From: CAMDTE01 sp964504345
GTDB taxonomy: Bacteria; Bacteroidota; Bacteroidia; Flavobacteriales; Schleiferiaceae
Direction of reading: 5' to 3'
Length of the DNA: 64,000 nt
Assembly: GCA_964504345.1 (NCBI GenBank)
Contig: CAZDDX010000001.1
Location: 186,001-250,000 of the forward strand
In this document: positions 16,764 to 24,577 of the stretch, piece by piece
Position numbering within the stretch: the first letter of the stretch is position 1
Layout: each line of letters opens with the position of its first letter
Notes under the pieces: generated by a model
The model's input: only the letters and a program-made list of their open reading frames with translations
The model's database searches: none
Told to the model about the DNA's origin: nothing
Program-made: the position numbers and the translations under genes

Positions 16764-18981
16764 ACTCTGCGAAAAAACACCCGAATTAGGCGAAATTATC
16801 GAACCAAATTCGAGCGCGTCTGTTGTCCAACTCATGTCTTGGAACCGAGCAACAGCCCCACTTCTGAACGCCTTAGACGCCGAATGGGTTGAGAATACAC
16901 AAGAAGCTCCGCTTTTTTTTCAGCCTACCTGGCTGAGCGGATTGGAACAACACAACACCGGGTGGCAAGCGGAAGGATGGCGGTGGTACCGCCAAGACGG
17001 AACCGTTGCAGCCCGAGCCGTGGTTCATCGCGTCTCCGTGTCCACCAACCAAGGCGATACCTACGTTCAAACCAACCGAGCATCCACCGGTGGTGCTTTC
17101 CGAAATTTACTTCGCCGCTGGGCTCCTAAAGGCTTTAATACCACCGTAGTTGGCCCTCTTTTCGCAACCGATCTCAACCCAATTTACTTTCACTCAAGCG
17201 CAACGGAAGACGAGAAAATTTCCATAATACAAGATTTAGCGTCCGCTTTGTTGCGCGAAAAAAGCAGTGTATTGTTGGTCAAAGATGCCAGCGTACCGTT
17301 GGCCCAGGAACAAACAACCTGGTTGCATCGAGGCTTTCATCCCTACGAGGTGGAACCGCTCATGGAGCTTACGCTGGATCCAGACTGGAAGAACGAAACC
17401 GACTACTTCGCCGCCTTTAAAACTAAATTCCGGACCAAGGCCCTTTCGGTGCGATCGCGAAGCGCGTCTTGCCGTTCCGTCTCTGTTCGTGCCGACAACT
17501 GGGACCTTTGGTTTCCTTCGCTGCAGGACTTGTACCAACAAGTTGAATCGCGAGCAGGATTTAAGCTGCATCCCTTTCCATTAGGTGTATTGAAAACGTG
17601 GCTAAATACCGCAGCAGAGTTTGTGCACCTGTCGGTCTATTTGCACGGCGAAGACGACCAACCCGTAGGTTTCCGATTTGGTTGGATGCATCGTGGAGCC
17701 CTTCATGCCCTTTTCGTTGGCATGGATTATTCCCAACACAAAGACTTGTGTATTTACCCACGAATGCTCTATGATTTTGTGGAATATGCAATTAAGCACC
17801 AAGCTAATACAGTCCACTTGGGCAGGACCGCCGCCGAGATGAAAAGCGGATTGGGAGCCGTTCCCATCCGGTCGGCCGGGCTTACCCGTGCTGCAAATCC
17901 TCTTTTAAATGCCATGATTCAGCCACTTCTAAAAAAAGTAATTCCTCCAACGTACCGAGTGGACTTACCGTTTAAAAAAATACTTCCATTGCTACTTGTG
18001 GCAACCGTTACGGGCTTTGGCCCCAAAGCTCGGGCACAAGAAAATGAACCGAAGGGTTTAAACTACTCTGCGCTTTCCAGTTGGGCCATGCACCCGGAAG
18101 TTTCCTTACGAAACGAGGTCTTGCAGTTACCACGCTATACGCCGTCCAAAGAATTACCCGTGCGTCCTGCCGTATTCTATGTATACCCAACTTTCTACGA
18201 TCGGGGCAAATCCTGGGGAGTAGATCCCCAAGATCCAAAACATCAAAAGGAGGTTATTGATAAAGCACTCCCCAACCATGCCGGTGTCTTTGTCCAAAGT
18301 GCGGACGTCTACGTTCCCTACTACCGCCAAATGCGCATCGACGGCTACTACACACAGATTCCCGAAGAACGTATGGCTGCCCGCGCTGCATTCGACACCG
18401 CCTATTCCGACGTTGTCCGAGCCTACCAAGTATTTTTGGCAACGATTCCGTCCGGGACCCCCATTGTCGTTGCTAGCCACAGCCAAGGGACCAACCATGC
18501 AGAACGTCTGTTGCGGGAAGTAATTTTACGGGATGCAGAGCAGCGTTCAAGGTTGCTTTTGGCTTATTTGATTGGTATGCCCATTCGCAAAAATTCATTG
18601 GAACCTTATTGCATTCCCTGCACTACTCCGGAACAAACCGGCTGCTTTGTTTCCTGGAGAACCTTTGGCAAAGGTTTCTATCCTAAGGTGTACGGGGACT
18701 CGATTGCAACCATTAATCCCATGACTTGGTCTGAAAACGTGCCGATAAATCCAGTTGACATCCACAAAGGAATTCTGTTCGGTTCCGGAGCCTTGAAACA
18801 CCCTCATTCCTTGGTAGTTTCTGTTGAATCAGGTACCCTTCAGGTTCGCGAATTGAAAATGCCTTGGTCCATTTTCTATCGATGGAAGAACTACCATGTA
18901 GGCGATTACAATTTGTTCTGGTTGAATATTCAAGATAATTTCGAGCACAGAATTTCTGCTTGGAATGCCAAGAATCACTAA
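16747..18981 (+). CDS. Fusion: GNAT/FemAB-like domain plus exported DUF3089 hydrolase domain
   Basis: 744 residues in one open frame. Residues about 30-400 resemble the FemAB/BioF2-type GNAT fold (FFQPTWLSGLEQ, KTKFRTKALSVRS, GFRFGWMHRGALHALFVGMD, HLGRTAAEMKSGLGAVP) and end in an LPFKK tail. Residues about 405-427 (KKILPLLLVATVTGF...ARAQ) look exactly like a Sec signal peptide with an in-frame GTG at 17959. Residues 430-744 match DUF3089, an alpha/beta-hydrolase-like family: YVYPTFYDRGKSW, the nucleophile elbow ASHSQG, then a four-cysteine region EPYCIPCTTPEQTGC. It could be one membrane-tethered protein (cytoplasmic acyltransferase, periplasmic hydrolase) or two products, the second from the GTG. 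It overlaps plsC by 17 bases. Confidence 0.75.
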   Translation: MPKITRLCEKTPELGEIIEPNSSASVVQLMSWNRATAPLLNALDAEWVENTQEAPLFFQPTWLSGLEQHNTGWQAEGWRWYRQDGTVAARAVVHRVSVSTNQGDTYVQTNRASTGGAFRNLLRRWAPKGFNTTVVGPLFATDLNPIYFHSSATEDEKISIIQDLASALLREKSSVLLVKDASVPLAQEQTTWLHRGFHPYEVEPLMELTLDPDWKNETDYFAAFKTKFRTKALSVRSRSASCRSVSVRADNWDLWFPSLQDLYQQVESRAGFKLHPFPLGVLKTWLNTAAEFVHLSVYLHGEDDQPVGFRFGWMHRGALHALFVGMDYSQHKDLCIYPRMLYDFVEYAIKHQANTVHLGRTAAEMKSGLGAVPIRSAGLTRAANPLLNAMIQPLLKKVIPPTYRVDLPFKKILPLLLVATVTGFGPKARAQENEPKGLNYSALSSWAMHPEVSLRNEVLQLPRYTPSKELPVRPAVFYVYPTFYDRGKSWGVDPQDPKHQKEVIDKALPNHAGVFVQSADVYVPYYRQMRIDGYYTQIPEERMAARAAFDTAYSDVVRAYQVFLATIPSGTPIVVASHSQGTNHAERLLREVILRDAEQRSRLLLAYLIGMPIRKNSLEPYCIPCTTPEQTGCFVSWRTFGKGFYPKVYGDSIATINPMTWSENVPINPVDIHKGILFGSGALKHPHSLVVSVESGTLQVRELKMPWSIFYRWKNYHVGDYNLFWLNIQDNFEHRISAWNAKNH

Positions 18982-18990
18982 ATTCAATCC

Positions 18991-19725
18991 ATGGACAAAG
19001 CTCATTTACACGAGCCCCACGCGCCCTTAAATGGTTGGAGGGGATGGGTTCAAGCCCATGTACGAGAATTTGTCTACGGCGGAATGGACGGTGCAGTGAC
19101 CACATTTGCCGTAGTAGCGGGTAGTGTAGGCGCTGGACTGAGTGCAACAACCGTAATCATTCTTGGTGTGGCAAACTTGATTGCCGACGGATTTTCGATG
19201 GCGGTAGGCGCCTTCCTGGCTCAAAAAACAGACCGAGAATCGTACGAAAAACACAAACAAAAAGAGTATTGGGAAGTGGAGCACCTCCCGGAAATTGAAC
19301 GTGAAGAAATTCGCGAAATATACCGCAACAAGGGTTTCACAGGCAGCGCCTTAGAACATGCCGTTGAAACCATCTGTTCCGATAAAGACCGTTGGGTGGA
19401 CGAAATGATGAAGTACGAACTGGAGCTTGAGCCCGTGACCGAATCTCCATGGTCCGTGGGGTTGGTGACCTTCATAGCATTCAATACCGTTGGCGCTGTT
19501 CCTTTAATCGTTTATGTTGCACCGGGATTGTTGCCGCATGCGGTGAATCCGTTTCTGGCAGCGTGCAGTTTAACGGGTCTGGCATTTTTGGGAATTGGAT
19601 GGATGAAGAGTCGCATCAACCACACACCACTCATTCGAAGTGCGTCCGAAACTCTATTGCTTGGGGCCGCCGCGGCTTCGTTGGCTTATTTTGCCGGATT
19701 TTACCTAGAAAATTTGTTGAATTAA
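18991..19725 (+). CDS. VIT1/CCC1-family metal (Fe/Mn) transporter
   Basis: 244 residues. REFVYGGMDGAVTTFAVVAGSVGAGL is TM1 with the family's conserved Asp/Gly motif, followed by TM2 ANLIADGFSMAVGAFLAQKT. Between TM2 and TM3 lies the long Glu-rich cytoplasmic helix domain (YWEVEHLPEIEREEI, then WVDEMMKYELEL) that binds divalent metals in VIT1. Three more helices follow (about residues 155-240). The family moves Fe2+ or Mn2+ out of the cytosol. It begins 9 bases after the fusion gene, so it may be co-transcribed, and it ends 1 base from the convergent barrel gene. Confidence 0.88.
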   Translation: MDKAHLHEPHAPLNGWRGWVQAHVREFVYGGMDGAVTTFAVVAGSVGAGLSATTVIILGVANLIADGFSMAVGAFLAQKTDRESYEKHKQKEYWEVEHLPEIEREEIREIYRNKGFTGSALEHAVETICSDKDRWVDEMMKYELELEPVTESPWSVGLVTFIAFNTVGAVPLIVYVAPGLLPHAVNPFLAACSLTGLAFLGIGWMKSRINHTPLIRSASETLLLGAAAASLAYFAGFYLENLLN

Positions 19726-19726
19726 G

Positions 19727-20941
19727 TTAATTCATCTCTTTGAAAATTAGTTTATTAGCAATAATAATTAAATCCGTAGTTCCTGAAGACCGATCCAGAT
19801 TCAACAGCGCGGTATTCATGGAATACTCCCAAAATTCCGGTCCAACTGTACGAACCCTGTAGTTACCACTTGGGATCAGCTCGGTTTTAACTGCGTGAGT
19901 ATCCAACAACAAGCGAACCACTTGACCAGTTTCTACTTCCGTAAGCAGCACCAACGCTTGAGCACCGTCATCTTCTGATTGCAAGCGAAGGTGTAGCTTG
20001 GCCCACGCTGCTCGGCGACCCTTGTTGCTATTTCCCAATTGCACGCCTTGAACCACACGCACCTGAACATTCCATTTGCCCAAGTAGTGTGCAAATCCTT
20101 GAAACTGATAGCTTCCGATTGAACCCAGTTTACCTTCGGTTTGAAGACCGATTTCATACGTTCCACCAGCTTCTCGGAGCCGGCCTGCAGCAGCATAAAA
20201 CCGATGGGCGCCTAAGCCAATTCCAGCACTCCCCCCAATTCCTTCGTTCTGTGCGAAAAATGAAGACTCTAGATACCAGGATGGACGGTAATCCTTGCCT
20301 CTCGTTTGATAGCGTTGACTGCTTTGGATTCGCCAATTGTCGCAGGAAACCATTGCTGAAGCGTGAAGCCCCGGCAATGCTTGCCACGAAGTTCGAAGTT
20401 GACCAAACTCCAATTTTTGGGATCGATACTGTACTTGAACTTTTCGCCAATGTGCCTCTACTTGAACCGGTTCTTTTGAAGACCAACCTCCCGCCAACCG
20501 CAGCCGCGGCAAAGCCCCTATTGGCTCCGTACCTACGTTCCAGCGTTGGCCCAAATCGTACCGAAATGCCCGATAGCCGCCTGAGACACGAAATCCCGTG
20601 ACGGGGTGGTAGTAAAATCGTGTGCTAAACGTGGGGCGAATAAATTGGCATTCAGCAGATAGGCGCTTGCCGTTCGAATCGTACCAAACTCCAGCCCGCA
20701 ACGGACCTCGTTGGTAGTGTGCATGGGACCAAAAGCTGTCTGAAAACTTCCCAGCTTGCAATCCTACCCTTTTGCTGTTCCATACTACAAACGATCTACG
20801 TCCCAATTGGCTCCATTCAACGGTATGGTCGGATCGACGAATTTGTGCCGCCCCTGACGGGACGATCCGAAAACCATTGGGTTGGAAATTTATTTGACTG
20901 GTCAAAGCAAGCGACCAAATCCAAGGCGTTAAAGGGTCCAT
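19727..20941 (-). CDS. Putative outer-membrane beta-barrel protein of a PapD-like chaperone operon
   Basis: 404 residues from the ATG at 20941, which overlaps the chaperone stop by 13 bases; the longer frame to 21097 would run inside the chaperone gene. Residues about 25-310 are short alternating strands rich in Tyr, Trp, Arg and Gly with tight turns (RAGVWYDSNGKRL, SGGYRAFRYDLGQRW, GLGAHRFYAAAGRL), the look of a transmembrane barrel. Residues about 320-400 form a soluble beta-sandwich-like tail (VLLTEVETGQVVRLLLD, IPSGNYRVRTVG). The N-terminal hydrophobic stretch (PWIWSLALTSQ) is a weak signal peptide. No family is recognised; by position it takes the place of an usher but is half the usher size. 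Confidence 0.6.
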   Translation of the reverse strand: MDPLTPWIWSLALTSQINFQPNGFRIVPSGAAQIRRSDHTVEWSQLGRRSFVVWNSKRVGLQAGKFSDSFWSHAHYQRGPLRAGVWYDSNGKRLSAECQFIRPTFSTRFYYHPVTGFRVSGGYRAFRYDLGQRWNVGTEPIGALPRLRLAGGWSSKEPVQVEAHWRKVQVQYRSQKLEFGQLRTSWQALPGLHASAMVSCDNWRIQSSQRYQTRGKDYRPSWYLESSFFAQNEGIGGSAGIGLGAHRFYAAAGRLREAGGTYEIGLQTEGKLGSIGSYQFQGFAHYLGKWNVQVRVVQGVQLGNSNKGRRAAWAKLHLRLQSEDDGAQALVLLTEVETGQVVRLLLDTHAVKTELIPSGNYRVRTVGPEFWEYSMNTALLNLDRSSGTTDLIIIANKLIFKEMN

Positions 20942-21651
20942 TGCCAACGTCTTCGGTCGTCGTCCAGCACCACCAAACGCCCCAATTGACGCGGGACCGG
21001 AGACCAACGAATGCGCTTGGTTTCTCCTGGCAACAATACCCATTCGTTCTTTTGTAGAGACAATCCACGTTCGGACCACGTTGCACGTGGAATCCACAAA
21101 GCTGCCGAACGATTAGACAGTTCCAACCAAAGCCCAGTACTGTCCCGCTCCGGACGCACCGAAACCAACGAATCCGGCACCACTCCCCCACCGGCCAGCA
21201 ATGCCACTCCGTACCGCACAACCGCCACCAAACCGATGGAGTCCGATGCTACATCCCATTCATAGGCCAATGCCCACGCAGGTTCCACGTAAACCATACA
21301 AGCAGAAGTACTTCCACGATCAACAGAGTCTGCATTAAAGGGGATTTTTACCTTTTTCCCAGCTGGGATGGTAACCGAACGAGGGATTTTAAGGGAATTC
21401 ACCAACTGTGAATCTACCGCGGGCGAATTTCGGGGCAGCAAGGGCCGAACGGTCAAAACAGCTGTTTCAATTTGGCCGCCTCTGTTCCACACTTCAATCC
21501 AGCCATTTATTCTTTGATTGGATCTGAATCCATGAGCCAGTCCATTAACAACTTCCAATTGAGCACGACAAGGCGTCCAGTTTGCAACACATGTTGCAAT
21601 CAGGATCCCGAGCCGCCAATTGGCGGCTCGGGACTTGATCTCCAACTTCAT
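20929..21651 (-). CDS. PapD-like periplasmic chaperone
   Basis: 240 residues with a signal peptide ending near CRAQ. Two Ig-like halves can be followed. Residues about 38-160 resemble the PapD N-domain (GWIEVWNRGGQIETAVLTV, then PRSVTIPAGKKVKIPF, CMVYVEPA and RYGVALLAG). Residues 165-235 resemble the C-domain (GLWLELSNRSAALWIP and LLPGETKRIRW). Such chaperones complete the fold of secreted pilin-like subunits by donor-strand complementation. The two neighbours are a small secreted protein 4 bases upstream and a barrel-like protein overlapping downstream. It is unusual for this phylum; the identification rests on pattern similarity by eye. Confidence 0.65.
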   Translation of the reverse strand: MKLEIKSRAANWRLGILIATCVANWTPCRAQLEVVNGLAHGFRSNQRINGWIEVWNRGGQIETAVLTVRPLLPRNSPAVDSQLVNSLKIPRSVTIPAGKKVKIPFNADSVDRGSTSACMVYVEPAWALAYEWDVASDSIGLVAVVRYGVALLAGGGVVPDSLVSVRPERDSTGLWLELSNRSAALWIPRATWSERGLSLQKNEWVLLPGETKRIRWSPVPRQLGRLVVLDDDRRRWQWTL

Positions 21652-21655
21652 TGCT

Positions 21656-22198
21656 TCAATAATTTGATAACGTGTACCGAATTAGGTACGTACCCGAGTG
21701 CTGCTTACGAACCAACGAAGGATTGAACTCCAAAACATGCATGACTTTAACTCCATTGCTAGCGCCGGAACCGGTGAAACCACTTTCAATACCGTCAGCA
21801 ATCAGACCTGTTGTATTGGCACTGCTGAGATTCGCACTGTAAAAATTACCCAAATTGGTGTTGCTGGGTGGAGTCGACAAAAAGTTGAGCGACAATCCTG
21901 GGGGAAGTGTTGGTTGTACTTCAACAGAAATACTTCGGAAATTATCCGGTGCAGTTGATGCAATACTCGTAAACTGGATATATGCATCGTGAAAACCGGT
22001 CAACACCGGAACGTCCCCCGCAACAACCGGAGAAACAACAGGAAACGACAACGATGTAATTGGATTCCCGGATTGGTCCACAATGCGCATCATTGCAATT
22101 TCATCAATGGCTACGTTGGCGGCAATGTTGGTAATGTTCTGACCAAATGCGGCCAAGGGAAGGAGAACGGCCAAGCCGCTCCAATTAAATTTAGACAT
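21656..22198 (-). CDS. Small secreted protein, candidate pilin-like subunit
   Basis: 180 residues with a Sec signal (MSKFNWSGLAVLLPLAAFGQ). The mature chain is Ser/Thr/Asn-rich, beta-type, cysteine-free, and ends in an alternating strand (SGTYLIRYTLSNY) with a terminal tyrosine. Secreted subunits of chaperone-usher fibres share such features, but no family assignment is possible from the sequence alone. It is the first gene of the operon, 4 bases before the chaperone gene, which is where a fibre subunit would be expected. Confidence 0.55.
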   Translation of the reverse strand: MSKFNWSGLAVLLPLAAFGQNITNIAANVAIDEIAMMRIVDQSGNPITSLSFPVVSPVVAGDVPVLTGFHDAYIQFTSIASTAPDNFRSISVEVQPTLPPGLSLNFLSTPPSNTNLGNFYSANLSSANTTGLIADGIESGFTGSGASNGVKVMHVLEFNPSLVRKQHSGTYLIRYTLSNY

Positions 22199-22361
22199 GG
22201 TATTTTGTTTTTAAGTTTATTTAACGAGCGGACGTCGGCCGATATCCAAGTGCAAAATTGACCGATGCCGAAATGCGTCAAAAAAAAATTCGACGAACAC
22301 CCCAAAACAGATTTTGAACGAGTGCCCTAATGGGTTGAACCGTCGAAATGCAGAAGTACTT

Positions 22362-22397
22362 AAAAACAAAAAGGGCCGCCTCCAAAGAGACGGCCCC
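22362..22397 (-). terminator. Strong rho-independent terminator of the rhodopsin gene
   Basis: Read on the minus strand: GGGCCG...CGGCCC with inner CTC/GAG pairs and a TTTG loop, then TTTTTGTTTTT. It lies about 35 bases after the rhodopsin stop, so rhodopsin is transcribed as a single gene and separated from the chaperone operon. Confidence 0.8.
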
Positions 22398-22430
22398 ACC
22401 GAACAACTTAAAAAGTTGCTCGAAGGAAAA

Positions 22431-23165
22431 TTACTTGTTGTCCGAAATGGCCAAAGAGTAGATAACCAAACCAAAGCCGATCTTGTTGATGGCGTCGGCA
22501 ATGTTGTAGAACAAGTTCAATGAGCTGGCGTCGTGGCCAAAGTCAATACCGAACAAGCCACCGTAGGTTCCCATGATGTAGCCAATTGGGTAGATCGCCC
22601 AACCCACCAACACGAAATTGCGCAAGTGACGTACAGCAGTTGCTACACTTGGACCTGCGTTTGCAGCCAATTGAGCAACGTCGCCCTTCCATACCAACCA
22701 CAAAATGTAGAAGTATGCCAATCCGGACAAAGCACCGTAAACCCATTGCTGGGTTGCGTACTGCTCACCAGCGTAAACGGCCTCACCTACGTAGCCCAAC
22801 ACCAACATCGCTACAGAAGCTGCGATCAACTTCCACAACAAGCCCATTTTAGCACCGGCTTTTTTGGTGATCAGGTAGAATTCCACGCACATCAAAGGCA
22901 CGGTCAACGTCCAGTCGATGTAGCGCAAAACCACGGGGGATTCACCAGCTTCCATCCAGTAGTCGCGCATGTAGTAGTAGTGCACGGCTGCGATACCGGT
23001 GATCAAACCGGATACCAACAAGGAGGATTTCCACTGATCGGCAACCCGACCGCGTTCGAACAAGAAGAATACGGTGGCCGCCATCATGGCCATGTATCCC
23101 GTGAAGAAAGTAAACCCAACATAATCCTGAGGATCGAAGTGGGCAGCGGCGTTGAGTAACATCAT
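22431..23165 (-). CDS. Proteorhodopsin, green-tuned outward proton pump
   Basis: 244 residues, seven helices. The retinal lysine is K228 (ADAINKIGFG). The helix-C motif RYIDWTLTVPLMCVEF gives D84 (proton acceptor), T88 and E95 (donor), i.e. the DTE signature of proton-pumping proteorhodopsins; H62 is the helix-B histidine. Met at position 92 (proteorhodopsin position 105) predicts green absorption, usual in flavobacteria. G144 in WVYGALS aligns with the glycine that opens the carotenoid-binding fenestration in xanthorhodopsin. It is monocistronic, with a strong terminator downstream. The retinal-forming dioxygenase (blh) is not in this window. It makes a light-driven proton gradient across the inner membrane. 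Confidence 0.97.
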   Translation of the reverse strand: MMLLNAAAHFDPQDYVGFTFFTGYMAMMAATVFFLFERGRVADQWKSSLLVSGLITGIAAVHYYYMRDYWMEAGESPVVLRYIDWTLTVPLMCVEFYLITKKAGAKMGLLWKLIAASVAMLVLGYVGEAVYAGEQYATQQWVYGALSGLAYFYILWLVWKGDVAQLAANAGPSVATAVRHLRNFVLVGWAIYPIGYIMGTYGGLFGIDFGHDASSLNLFYNIADAINKIGFGLVIYSLAISDNK

Positions 23166-23364
23166 AAAGATGAGTTTAAGGGGTTAATGTACAAGTGTAA
23201 ACGTATGAATTAATTTTTTGTTTAATAGCTAGTTAAAAGTTTTTTTACTATTTGAATTGTTCACAAGACACTTTATACGCGCTGCTAATTAACTAACTTG
23301 GATTCTGCATTTGTCTTTCTACTGAAGTGGTGAACTTTTTTTTCACTCCTCTTGTTTATAAGGT

Positions 23365-23772
23365 ATGCCTTACCGCACTCTAGACACCGAACGCATCGAA
23401 TGGCGCGATCCAACCTTCTTTGAAGAAGAACGTATGGTGCGTCGGGCGTTGCCCAAAATTCATGTGCTGGCCTCTGATTTGTGGGTGCTAAGCCAGCGTT
23501 TTCAGCAAAAGCAAGATAAATTCGTCGTTGGAAGATTGGTGGTGCTGTCCCAGCAATTGGATTGGTCCGAAAAAGATTGGCGTACCGGTTATGGACTGAT
23601 TCGAAAACTGCATTTTCGATTTGAGCAAGCGGCAACGTACGATTGCTTTGACGATCATTTGGACGCTTGGACTTCGTGGATATGCGTCTATGCCTTTTTT
23701 GAGTTGGTAGAAGCCAAACGAACCGATGTACGCTGGGCCTACCGAAACAGTTTACGTCACTTGATGAATTGA
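23365..23772 (+). CDS. Small hypothetical protein
   Basis: 135 residues, charged and rich in Trp, Arg and Phe, with no signal peptide and no family I recognise. It appears mostly helical (residues 20-60 and 75-130). The plus frame is preferred over the longer 193-residue minus ORF because it has a compact start, fills the space between rhodopsin and coaE, and its composition resembles its neighbours, whereas the minus ORF looks like a shadow rich in Asn and Arg. It lies 85 bases upstream of coaE on the same strand. Confidence 0.55.
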   Translation: MPYRTLDTERIEWRDPTFFEEERMVRRALPKIHVLASDLWVLSQRFQQKQDKFVVGRLVVLSQQLDWSEKDWRTGYGLIRKLHFRFEQAATYDCFDDHLDAWTSWICVYAFFELVEAKRTDVRWAYRNSLRHLMN

Positions 23773-23844
23773 CCAGGTGCCAAACAGTACTGGATACGAC
23801 CGAAGTCGAATCAAATAGTTTAGCAACTCCCACATCGTTCTCTG

Positions 23845-23852
23845 TAACTTTC
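23845..23852 (+). promoter_or_regulatory. Probable -7 box TAACTTTC of coaE
   Basis: It differs from TAnnTTTG only in the last base and ends 4 bases before the coaE ATG, the spacing seen at many other genes here. Confidence 0.35.
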
Positions 23853-23856
23853 ACCC

Positions 23857-24468
23857 ATGAAACCAAACGTTTTGTGTGTCACCGGGGGCATGGGCTCTGG
23901 TAAGTCATTGGCTCTTCAACTGCTGAAAGAATGGGGTTGGCCCGTCTATCCTGCCGACATCCGGGCGAAGCAGTTGGTGGCTCAAACCGTTGAATTGCAA
24001 CTCAAACTTGTGGATGCATTCGGTTCAGACGCCATCGATGCGCACGGACAGCCCAATGGAGCCGTATTGAGTACCCGCGCATTTGAAAACCTAAATGCTT
24101 GGAACACATTAAACGAAATCATACATCCGTCTGTTCACAAGGACTTTGCGAAATGGCTGACCGAGGAGCCCCAATGCAATGCCGCCTGGGTTGCGCGTGA
24201 ATCAGCACTGCATTTTGAGGTGGGAGCCACTGAGGCGTGCACCGTAATCTTATTGATAACAGCATCGGAGGAAACCCGAAAACAACGAATTGCCGCACGT
24301 CAGCCGGGGCGCAAACCAGAAGAATTATACCGACGAATGGCCTTTCAATGGTCCGACGAACAAAAAATTGGTCAATTGCGTACTGGTGATTTGCATTTAA
24401 CCAACGACGGTACGTTGGCTGACTTTACCAATAAACTAACGGACAAGATCCGCTCTTTAAAAGTTTAG
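23857..24468 (+). CDS. coaE: Dephospho-CoA kinase
   Basis: 203 residues. It phosphorylates the 3'-hydroxyl of dephospho-CoA with ATP, the last step of CoA synthesis. The P-loop GGMGSGKS is at residues 10-17. The ADIRAKQLV segment corresponds to the usual DADxIAR motif but the first acidic residue reads Pro-Ala-Asp, a mild variant. EIIHPSVHKDF (about 88) and RIAARQPGRKPEELYRRMAFQ in the lid are typical. It is a little degenerate for the family, but all functional regions are present. Confidence 0.9.
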   Translation: MKPNVLCVTGGMGSGKSLALQLLKEWGWPVYPADIRAKQLVAQTVELQLKLVDAFGSDAIDAHGQPNGAVLSTRAFENLNAWNTLNEIIHPSVHKDFAKWLTEEPQCNAAWVARESALHFEVGATEACTVILLITASEETRKQRIAARQPGRKPEELYRRMAFQWSDEQKIGQLRTGDLHLTNDGTLADFTNKLTDKIRSLKV

Positions 24469-24500
24469 AGCAGAGCCATTACCACGGTTTAAATAAAAAA

Positions 24501-24518
24501 GGCCAGCAAATGCTGACC
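24501..24518 (-). terminator. Terminator between coaE and the Crp-like pair
   Basis: On the minus strand GGTCAGCA and TGCTGGCC (one mismatch) form a stem around TT, followed by TTTTTTATTT, a good intrinsic terminator for the ABC-Crp operon. On the plus strand the T-run is weaker. Confidence 0.65.
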
Positions 24519-24526
24519 TCTTTAAA

Positions 24527-24576
24527 AATGGTTTGGTGTGAACTAAGAACCTTTAAACTTAGCTATTCAAACCATT
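24527..24576. other. Second nested hairpin between convergent genes
   Basis: AATGGTTTG (24527-24535) pairs with CAAACCATT (24568-24576), and an inner CTAAG pairs with CTTAG around a 10-base loop. It ends one base from the crp-like stop codon. Possible roles are termination assistance or 3'-end protection. Confidence 0.4.
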
Positions 24577-24577
24577 A

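Noticed and set aside
19727..21097. Longer start of the barrel gene (456 residues)
   Set aside because: The extra codons lie inside the chaperone gene in another frame; the 404-residue start at 20941 overlaps the chaperone stop by 13 bases, matching the coupled style of this window.
22431..23165. Rhodopsin as a sodium or chloride pump
   Set aside because: The helix-C motif is DTE, not NDQ or a chloride-pump TSA/NTQ type; K228 and H62 are those of a proton pump.
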